Shown: one piece after another, positions 1 through 6,090 of the stretch
How positions within the stretch are numbered: the stretch's first letter is position 1
Layout of the letters: each line of letters begins with the position of its first letter
Assembly: GCF_007671655.1 (NCBI RefSeq)
Contig: NZ_VCGX01000006.1
Location: forward strand, 1-37,921
DNA: 37,921 nt
Source: Marinobacter piscis
GTDB lineage: Bacteria; Pseudomonadota; Gammaproteobacteria; Pseudomonadales; Oleiphilaceae
Direction of reading: 5' to 3'
Notes under the pieces: generated by a model
The model's input: the letters and a program-made list of their open reading frames with translations, nothing else
Database searches by the model: none
Told to the model about the DNA's origin: nothing
Program-made: the position numbers and the translations under genes

Positions 1-46
1 TAGTTGTCGGTACTTCATCACTGCTTCACTTTGGTCGGTAAAGCCC

Positions 47-769
47 GTGAGGGTACCGGCGACGGCCCTCCCGTCTCTACCTGGTTACGCCAAAGTGCTG
101 CAGTTATTATCTGAATTCACGAACTCAGCCCGACTCAAGAGCTTACTCCTCCGCTATCCCAAACGAGTATCAGAGTACAAGCTTACAAAAGAACGAATTG
201 TAAGCTCAAACGTATTTGCAAAAGAATACTCCCAGGGGCTCCCTATACCATTTTTCCCTTCTGACTTTTTTCAGTTTGGTCGTTCAGAGGACCTTTTAGC
301 GTTGTGGGACATTCCGTTAATTGAAGATTACCAATATGATAAAAATTTGGCGGGCAAGCGCCAAAGCAAGCTATACCCTTGGCCTGACCTTCATATTGAA
401 CAAATTTTATGGCTTTCTTTCATTAACAAACACATACCCATAAAAATGCCGCATAAGTTTGGAGCTGGCAGAGAGCAGGTAAAACTTTCCCGGAAAATTA
501 TCGCTAACAATCTAATAATTGCAGAGCGCGCTGAGCTGGATTTGGAGGTGCCTGACAGGCTCGATCAAAATGATGGAGCTCCCTATACTCACTATACACT
601 CAAGCGGTGGGAACAACTTTATAAACATTTTGTCGATCCAGGATTTGAAGTCGAGGGTAGCGTCGGGCTGACCTTAAAGCGTTTATCTGCACGCACTGTT
701 CAATATTTTATCAGCGGTTTGAAGCAACACATTCGCTTGTGGTTTTGCCGGTTTCGAATCAAATCTTGA
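47..769 (+). CDS. 5'-truncated WavE-family LPS synthesis protein (probable decaying copy)
   Basis: This reading frame matches the C-terminal two thirds of the complete WavE-family protein encoded just downstream (924-1928). Shared blocks are YPKR, SNVF, the SDFF..G..EDLLALWD block, a QILWL/QMFWL block and a late W..LY..F.DP block. WavE proteins are putative glycosyltransferases of LPS core or O-antigen synthesis, named from the Vibrio cholerae wav cluster. The frame is open to the window edge, and GTG at 47 is only the first available start. The N-terminal motifs of the paralogue (VVVQGPV, STW, KLRSDN) are absent from this frame. Fragments resembling them appear in the other two forward frames: STW at 76-84 and VTPK...YYL at 84-113. 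I infer small deletions and frameshifts, so this is likely a pseudogene, although a gene entering from upstream with a different N-terminus is not excluded. AT-rich like its neighbours. Confidence 0.55.
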   Translation: MRVPATALPSLPGYAKVLQLLSEFTNSARLKSLLLRYPKRVSEYKLTKERIVSSNVFAKEYSQGLPIPFFPSDFFQFGRSEDLLALWDIPLIEDYQYDKNLAGKRQSKLYPWPDLHIEQILWLSFINKHIPIKMPHKFGAGREQVKLSRKIIANNLIIAERAELDLEVPDRLDQNDGAPYTHYTLKRWEQLYKHFVDPGFEVEGSVGLTLKRLSARTVQYFISGLKQHIRLWFCRFRIKS

Positions 770-811
770 GTTAAAAATTCGCTAAGAATCCGGCCCGACT
801 GATCCCATCGA

Positions 812-820
812 TGATATACT
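812..820 (+). promoter_or_regulatory. candidate extended -10 promoter for the LPS gene chain
   Basis: TG-A-TATACT at 812-820 is an extended -10 element with 5 of 6 matches to TATAAT. No convincing -35 is present at the usual distance, which is tolerated by extended -10 promoters. A start near 827 would give a leader of about 100 nt carrying the short hairpin at 867-880. The rest of the 154-bp gap shows nothing else. Confidence 0.35.
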
Positions 821-866
821 AGACTGCTCTCTTCGGAAGCTCAAATAATATACTACCTCTAGACTA

Positions 867-880
867 CCGGCGCATGCCGG
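867..880 (+). other. small perfect hairpin in the WavE leader
   Basis: CCGGC and GCCGG flank a GCAT loop, forming a 5-bp GC stem 44 nt before the TTG start at 924. No T-run follows, so it is not an intrinsic terminator. It may simply stabilise or structure the 5' leader. Confidence 0.4.
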
Positions 881-923
881 GGAGACACATAACACTTAGC
901 GTACAGCTCAAAGGGTAACAGCT

Positions 924-1928
924 TTGACAAACTTCAAAGACATCAGTGTTGTTGTTCAGGGCCCAGTACAATCCCTGAAAGGGCGTGAGCAGGAAGAAGG
1001 CATCACCCAAAAGTGCCTGTCATCCATAAGAACGTTTCTGCCCGGCGCTCATATTATTCTCTCTACCTGGCCTGATCAACAACTAGCAGGACTGGACTAT
1101 GACGAGCTGGTTATTTCGGAAGATCCAGGCCCGAACATACGTAACTTTTACAGTGATGGTCAGCCACAATATTACAACAACAACCGCCAGATTGTCTCAA
1201 CACTAGCCGGCCTCAGGCAGGTATCAACGCCTTACGCTATCAAGCTGCGAAGTGACAACTACCTTACCGGTAATGGGTTTGTCGAACTTCAAAGCCAGTA
1301 CCCGAAGCGATGTAAAAGCCACCGAATTTTTCGTGAGCGGGTAGTGGTCAGCAACGTCTTTACCCGGCGCTACGCTAAAGGTTTCAAGGTCGCCTTTCAC
1401 TTGAGTGATTTTTTCTACTACGGATTAACGGAAGATTTACTTGCTATCTGGGATCTTGAGCTGCTTGATGATGTTTCACCCGAGCAAGCTGCCAAAGCAA
1501 ACGCGTTAGCCCACGGCTTTATCATAGACTGCACTCAGATGTTCTGGCTCAGGACGTTAAAAAAATTCGACGGCTCGATAAAGCTTGATGGGCTTTTTGA
1601 CAACTCCCGTCAAAAGCTCGAGCTATCCGATGGTTATTACGCCAACAACCTTGTTATAGCTTCCCCCGAAGAGTTAGGGCTAAGCCTTAAAGGAAGATTT
1701 TCGGGGAACGCCCGGATTGCCAGGCAAAAAGGAAAATGCGCCCAATGGCAGCACTGGGAATGGCAAGAGCTCTACCGCAGGTTTTGCGACCCTGAAATGC
1801 CCCATACGCCGTTATATAAAAAGCTTCGCCTTTTCGGGCAGCGCATCATTTACGTTTACCCTGCCAGGCTAGAAACTGCTTTTAAGCTTTGGAAACAGAA
1901 ATACAAACAATCATCGGCCGCTTTATGA
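924..1928 (+). CDS. WavE-family lipopolysaccharide synthesis protein
   Basis: A complete 334-residue protein with the features of the WavE family, putative glycosyltransferases acting on LPS core or O-antigen in the cytoplasm. Visible blocks are ISVVVQGPV near the N-terminus, a LSTWPDQ segment, the acidic KLRSDN motif (likely the nucleotide-sugar or metal site by analogy with GT-A enzymes), SDFFYYG, EDLLAIWD, and a C-terminal W.W.ELYRRF.DP block. No signal peptide or membrane segment is seen. The start is TTG, with only a weak upstream purine stretch. The stop TGA overlaps the ATG of the next gene (ATGA), implying translational coupling. It is a paralogue of the damaged gene at 47-769. The exact sugar and linkage cannot be read from the sequence. 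Confidence 0.8.
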   Translation: MTNFKDISVVVQGPVQSLKGREQEEGITQKCLSSIRTFLPGAHIILSTWPDQQLAGLDYDELVISEDPGPNIRNFYSDGQPQYYNNNRQIVSTLAGLRQVSTPYAIKLRSDNYLTGNGFVELQSQYPKRCKSHRIFRERVVVSNVFTRRYAKGFKVAFHLSDFFYYGLTEDLLAIWDLELLDDVSPEQAAKANALAHGFIIDCTQMFWLRTLKKFDGSIKLDGLFDNSRQKLELSDGYYANNLVIASPEELGLSLKGRFSGNARIARQKGKCAQWQHWEWQELYRRFCDPEMPHTPLYKKLRLFGQRIIYVYPARLETAFKLWKQKYKQSSAAL

Positions 1929-3175
1929 TAACCAGATTTAACCTCAACGGAAGCAGTTTTTACTATTACGCTTTACTACTCATAATTGGTACTTTCCCTG
2001 CTTTGAGCTTGATAATAGAAGGGTATGGCAGTGGAGTATGGTACCTTTTAGGTGTTTTGGGAATTGCCGCGTTTGCAAGTAAGCCCACTATTGTTAAGTC
2101 AATCATTCGGGATAGGAGGCTACTTCTGCTCCTGTCGCTGCCATTGGCTTTCGTCATTTGGTCTTTTCTGATCTACCATTTCATCGATTCCAGTGATTTT
2201 GCAAAGTCCAGATTTCAGAGGCACACGCTTCTGCTCATTTGTATTCCTGTTACTCTGCTATTTTATCACTTGAATTTCCGCACTAAAGATCTTTTGCTCT
2301 GTTTTTCTCTCAGCGGTATAGTTTTTTTGGTTTACTGGTTGTTGGATGATGGTGCCGGCAGGCTGGACGGCTTAGTGCACGCTATTCATTTTGGCAACAT
2401 TGCGCTAATTGTATTCATCCTGTGTTGCGGCGCTTCTGCGTTACAAACACGTCGTCACTGGTTTGTTATCTCAGTCGTTGGCGGTGCTGGCTCTTTGTTA
2501 GCATTTATCCAGGCCGGTTCCAGGGGAGGCGTCATGGCGCTCGTTATTGCTCTCCTCGTCATTGGTTTCTGGTTCAGCATTTCACGCAACCGTATACGCC
2601 ATTTCACTATTACCCTCGTGCTGGTTATGCTCGCGGCAGGCTTGTCCATTAACTTCATACCACCACTTTCCGATCGTTATGATGCAACGATCCAGGAAGT
2701 TAGTAAAATTAATGATGGGCAGATGTATAACTCAGTAGGTATGCGGCTCATGATGTGGGATGCTTCATTAGAGGTCGCTGCCCACTCCCCTTTTATAGGC
2801 TCAGGCTTTTCTGCTTATAGAACTGAGATTTTTGACCGGATTGAAAAGGATGAGCTCAAGCCTATTATGTCGGAATTTTCATCTGAGCCACACAGTCAGT
2901 TCTTATACCAGCTGGCCTCGCACGGGCTGATTGGCGTGTTCCTTTTCCTGTTGCTGGTGACTGTGCCCCTGTTCTACCTGGCCTCTGAAAAAACGGTTTC
3001 CGACCGAGCAAGCAAAGTACTTGCGCTTACCTTAAGTATCATTTTTTTATCTTTCTTGTTTTTTGGCCTGACAATAACACTGTTTGACCAGCGGCGAGTT
3101 TTACAGAGTTTTGGTCTGCTCTATAGCCTAACAGCTTGGTTTTTAAGCGTTAAGCAAAAGGAGAGAATTCTTTGA
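1925..3175 (+). CDS. O-antigen ligase/polymerase-like membrane protein (Wzy_C family)
   Basis: A polytopic inner-membrane protein of about 416 residues with roughly ten to twelve hydrophobic segments. The Wzy_C-type signature is visible as GSRGG in the middle (family usually SRG) and a PHSQFLYQLASHGLIG segment in the last periplasmic-loop region, matching the H-N/S-x-x-L...G-x-x-G pattern of WaaL-type ligases. The likely role is joining O-antigen or other undecaprenyl-linked glycan to lipid A-core on the periplasmic face. Wzy polymerases share this domain, so ligase versus polymerase is uncertain. I chose ATG at 1925 because it overlaps the WavE stop as ATGA; a longer form from TTG at 1889 is possible but would overlap the WavE gene by 40 bases. 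The 3' end overlaps the next start (TTGA). Confidence 0.78.
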   Translation: MITRFNLNGSSFYYYALLLIIGTFPALSLIIEGYGSGVWYLLGVLGIAAFASKPTIVKSIIRDRRLLLLLSLPLAFVIWSFLIYHFIDSSDFAKSRFQRHTLLLICIPVTLLFYHLNFRTKDLLLCFSLSGIVFLVYWLLDDGAGRLDGLVHAIHFGNIALIVFILCCGASALQTRRHWFVISVVGGAGSLLAFIQAGSRGGVMALVIALLVIGFWFSISRNRIRHFTITLVLVMLAAGLSINFIPPLSDRYDATIQEVSKINDGQMYNSVGMRLMMWDASLEVAAHSPFIGSGFSAYRTEIFDRIEKDELKPIMSEFSSEPHSQFLYQLASHGLIGVFLFLLLVTVPLFYLASEKTVSDRASKVLALTLSIIFLSFLFFGLTITLFDQRRVLQSFGLLYSLTAWFLSVKQKERIL

Positions 3176-4278
3176 AGGCCGCAATTGCTATCCGTCAGAT
3201 TCAGAAGTACACGGGAGCCGTCCGAAATGTTATCGAACATTGTGGCTATCTGAGGTCGTTAGGTTATGAAATAACCATACTAAGCGAATGCTACTCCTCC
3301 AAGATACTCTCTGAGTGTGATGCGGACCTGGTCCGGGTAATGCGATGGCCTATAAAAGGTACCTTTCGCAGAGTCTGGTTTGACAAGTGTGTTCAACGCT
3401 GGAGACGGAAGAATCCAACTGACCTTTTCATAAGCCATGGTGATAGTCACAGTGATGATATCCTGGTAATGCATAACTGCGTGAGACTTCACGAAGAAAA
3501 GTGCGGCACTCAAAAGATCGATGTTGCACCGTTCCACGATTCGATTATTTCAGAGTCAACCTATAGAGTTCTGATCGCGAACTCCCGTTTGATGGCACGA
3601 GACTTTATTGAGAGATACGGTGTTGCCCCCCATAAAATCCGTGTTTTCCATCAAGGTGTAGATACGGATAGATTCAATTCTCAGAACCGTATCATCCACC
3701 GCAAAGCGATTCGGCAGGACTTGGGTCTTACAGACAATGAACACCTGATCGGCCTAATTACCTCCGGTGACTTTACGAAGCGCAATGTGAGTTTTTTCAT
3801 CGATCTGGCAGCCTATATCAACGAGAGGCTGCAATCGCCCGCGCACTTTTTAGTTGTCGGCAAGTCAGGCACATCCCGGTTTGCCGACCAGATAAAAACA
3901 CACAATTTAAAAGCACACATTCACTTTATGAACCCGGTTGCACACGTTGAGCAACTTTTTCATGCTCTGGACCTTCATGTGTTTCCAGCTTTATTAGAGG
4001 AGTATGGCAGGGTTGTATTGGAAGGACTTGCTTGCGGTACCCCATCTGTTGTGAGCAGTAATGTGGGTGCTTCAGAGCTTATGCTCGATGAAGCTGTTCC
4101 GGAAGTGATACACGGCTATGAACTGCAACAGTGGGGCGATGTTATACTCGGAATACTGAATGATCGTGAACAACTCGTAAAAATGGAACAGGCATCAGTA
4201 GAACTTGCCAAAAACTACTCAATGAAAACTCAGGAAATGAAAATGCGCAAGATACTGGCGTCAGTGACTCCTGGGTGA
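3172..4278 (+). CDS. GT4-family glycosyltransferase (GT-B fold)
   Basis: A 368-residue soluble protein. The C-terminal domain carries the GT4 donor-site pattern E-x7-E at residues 276-284 (LLEEYGRVVLEGLACG), followed by TPSVVSSNVGASE. The middle has a GVDTDRF segment typical of the hinge between the two Rossmann domains. It probably transfers an activated sugar to LPS core or O-unit at the cytoplasmic face; donor and acceptor are unknown. The TTG start overlaps the preceding TGA as TTGA and follows a good AAGGAG Shine-Dalgarno, so it is the third member of a chained gene set. Its 3' end overlaps the convergent kdkA by 18 bp, with no terminator between them. Confidence 0.82.
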   Translation: MKAAIAIRQIQKYTGAVRNVIEHCGYLRSLGYEITILSECYSSKILSECDADLVRVMRWPIKGTFRRVWFDKCVQRWRRKNPTDLFISHGDSHSDDILVMHNCVRLHEEKCGTQKIDVAPFHDSIISESTYRVLIANSRLMARDFIERYGVAPHKIRVFHQGVDTDRFNSQNRIIHRKAIRQDLGLTDNEHLIGLITSGDFTKRNVSFFIDLAAYINERLQSPAHFLVVGKSGTSRFADQIKTHNLKAHIHFMNPVAHVEQLFHALDLHVFPALLEEYGRVVLEGLACGTPSVVSSNVGASELMLDEAVPEVIHGYELQQWGDVILGILNDREQLVKMEQASVELAKNYSMKTQEMKMRKILASVTPG

Positions 4279-4989
4279 GTTGCCCTGATAGCCCTGCATC
4301 AAGGAGCGCCACCCCCTGTCCAGGTTATTAGTGAGTACTTTCCTCAATGACCGTTTTAGTCGCGTCAACTGGGAATGTTTCCAGGGCGTATCCCGGTCAG
4401 CCTTTGGATCAATATAACCTTTATCAAAATCAATCACGTAAACGCCTGAAGCACCGATCAAGATATTGAAGCAGTTAAGATCTGCATGGAAAACGTTCTG
4501 GTCGTGAAACTCGCGGATTGTATGCCCAATACTGGCCCAGTCTGAATCCTTTAACTGTTCAATGATGCTTCCCATTGGCGAAACTCCTCCGAGACGCTCC
4601 AGAACAATTGACGCTGAATACCAACCATTTTTCAAATTGTACATGGCTGCAACAGGTACTGGAACCGGCAGACCTTTAGCAACCATCCGTTGAAGCAGCC
4701 TGAACTCTGCAAACGACCTGACGCGTTTTTCGCCCGTATACAGATACTGGGACCGCACCAATTTCCTCACCAGTCCTCCACGCTGATATTGCCTCAAAAC
4801 CCACGACTGGCCCGGAAGCTCAATAAACCACGCGCTACCGCGCCCTCCCGCGGAAACAGGGGCAGCCTTCTTGCCCCAGAATGCTGGATCAAACCAATTT
4901 GTATTGAAATCACCTGCATACTCCGCAGCCACAAGCGTAGTAATGCCGTTGATTTGAACTCTTACTTCGTCACCAGAGCCCACGTGCAT
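4261..4989 (-). CDS. kdkA: 3-deoxy-D-manno-octulosonic acid (Kdo) kinase
   Basis: A 242-residue protein with a lipopolysaccharide-kinase fold (KdkA/WaaP/InaA group). A catalytic-loop motif HADLNCFNIL lies at residues 168-177 and a metal-binding DFDKG at 187-191. An N-terminal glycine-rich stretch (SAGGRGSAW, 46-54) precedes a likely ATP-lysine/arginine region. KdkA phosphorylates the 4-position of Kdo in the inner core, as known from Haemophilus and Vibrio; this fits the adjacent LPS genes. WaaP-type heptose kinase is the alternative, but the short length favours KdkA. The ATG at 4989 has AGAGG only one base away. A GTG two codons later (4983) sits at ideal distance from that AGAGG and may be the true start. 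It lies downstream of the ilvE terminator. Confidence 0.8.
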   Translation of the reverse strand: MHVGSGDEVRVQINGITTLVAAEYAGDFNTNWFDPAFWGKKAAPVSAGGRGSAWFIELPGQSWVLRQYQRGGLVRKLVRSQYLYTGEKRVRSFAEFRLLQRMVAKGLPVPVPVAAMYNLKNGWYSASIVLERLGGVSPMGSIIEQLKDSDWASIGHTIREFHDQNVFHADLNCFNILIGASGVYVIDFDKGYIDPKADRDTPWKHSQLTRLKRSLRKVLTNNLDRGWRSLMQGYQGNSPRSH

Positions 4990-5023
4990 ACCTCTTTGGA
5001 AGTATTTCTTTAATTACTTAAAT

Positions 5024-5060
5024 AAAAAAGCCGCCCTTGAGATGACAAAAGAGCGGCTTA
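5024..5060 (-). terminator. intrinsic terminator after ilvE
   Basis: Read on the minus strand, AGCCGCTCTTT pairs with AAGGGCGGCT and is followed by a run of six Ts. It lies 28 bp beyond the ilvE stop codon and before kdkA. Confidence 0.85.
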
Positions 5061-5087
5061 GTGAGCAGTCAATTCTGATACGCCAAC

Positions 5088-6011
5088 TTACTTAACCAAC
5101 GTCAACCAGTCACCATGCTCCGGCAATTTCCCTTGCACCGCATCAAAATACATAGTCTGCAGCTTTTCGGTCACCGGTCCACGCTTGCCAGCGCCGATGG
5201 CACGGCCATCCAGCTCACGGATGGGCAACACCTCAGCGGCCGTACCGGTAAAGAAGGCTTCTTCGGCAACGTAGATTTCATCGCGCGTGATGCGACGCTC
5301 TTTCACCTCAAGACCCAGGTCTTTGGCAAAGTCGATGATGGTGGCGCGGGTAATGCCTTCCAGGCATGAGGTCAGCTCCGGCGTATGCAGTACACCATCG
5401 CGCACCATGAAAATGTTCTCACCGGAACCTTCTGCCACATAACCTTCGTTATCCAGCAACAGTGCTTCTTCGGCTCCGCCTGAAATGGCTTCGTTCAGGG
5501 CCAGCATGGAGTTGATGTAGTTGCCGTTCGCCTTGGCCTTACACATGGTGATGTTCACATGGTGGCGCGTGTAGGACGACGTACGAACCTTGATGCCTCT
5601 TTCCTTTGCCTCCGGTGACATATACGAAGGCCAGCTCCAGGCGGCAACCATGACATGCACTTTCAGATTATCCGCTCGCAGGCCCATGCCTTCAGAGCCG
5701 AGAAACACCATGGGGCGCAGATAGGCTTCATCGAGGTTGTTTTCCCGAACTGCGGCGCACTGTGCATCGTTCACTTCGTCTTTGCTGAACGGCATGGTCA
5801 GGTTCAGGATGTGGGCCGAACGGAAAAGGCGATCGGTATGATCCTGCAGGCGAAAGATGGCCGGCCCATTCGCGGTATTGTACGCGCGCACGCCTTCAAA
5901 ACAGCCCAGGCCGTAGTGCAGAGTGTGGGTCAGGACGTGGGTCTTGGCATCACGCCAGGGCACCATTTCTCCATCCAGCCAGATAACGCCATCGCGATCA
6001 GCCATCGACAT
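5088..6011 (-). CDS. ilvE: branched-chain amino acid aminotransferase
   Basis: A 307-residue fold-type IV PLP aminotransferase that performs the last step of isoleucine, leucine and valine synthesis by transfer from glutamate. The N-terminal half shows THTLHYGLGCFEGVRAY, typical of IlvE. The PLP lysine is K160 in CKAKANGNY (the KAGGNY motif in E. coli). YVAEGSGENIF, a glycine turn before the PLP phosphate site, lies at 191-201, and a late FFTGTAAEV block follows. Length matches the family. The ATG at 6011 is preceded by AGGAG with nine bases spacing. A candidate extended -10 sits in the gap behind glnE and a terminator follows, so it is probably transcribed on its own or as the tail of glnE. 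Confidence 0.95.
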   Translation of the reverse strand: MSMADRDGVIWLDGEMVPWRDAKTHVLTHTLHYGLGCFEGVRAYNTANGPAIFRLQDHTDRLFRSAHILNLTMPFSKDEVNDAQCAAVRENNLDEAYLRPMVFLGSEGMGLRADNLKVHVMVAAWSWPSYMSPEAKERGIKVRTSSYTRHHVNITMCKAKANGNYINSMLALNEAISGGAEEALLLDNEGYVAEGSGENIFMVRDGVLHTPELTSCLEGITRATIIDFAKDLGLEVKERRITRDEIYVAEEAFFTGTAAEVLPIRELDGRAIGAGKRGPVTEKLQTMYFDAVQGKLPEHGDWLTLVK

Positions 6012-6051
6012 TCTTCGTTGCTCCTAAAAAAGCGATTTTCGGGGATTCGAT

Positions 6052-6060
6052 ATTCTAGCA
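6052..6060 (-). promoter_or_regulatory. candidate extended -10 promoter for ilvE
   Basis: On the minus strand TGC-TAGAAT forms an extended -10 element in the 79-bp gap between glnE and ilvE. The -35 region is poor. It would give a leader of about 34 nt carrying the AGGAG ribosome-binding site. Confidence 0.4.
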
Positions 6061-6090
6061 GGAATGCGCTGTGGAACGACACCCACCGCA

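Noticed and set aside
1889..1924. Upstream TTG start of the O-antigen ligase-like gene
   Set aside because: It would overlap the WavE gene by 40 bases; ATG at 1925 overlaps the stop as ATGA, the more common coupling arrangement.
1..4300. Insertion sequence or integron as cause of the WavE damage
   Set aside because: No transposase fragment, terminal inverted repeat or target duplication is visible; simple indels explain the frames.
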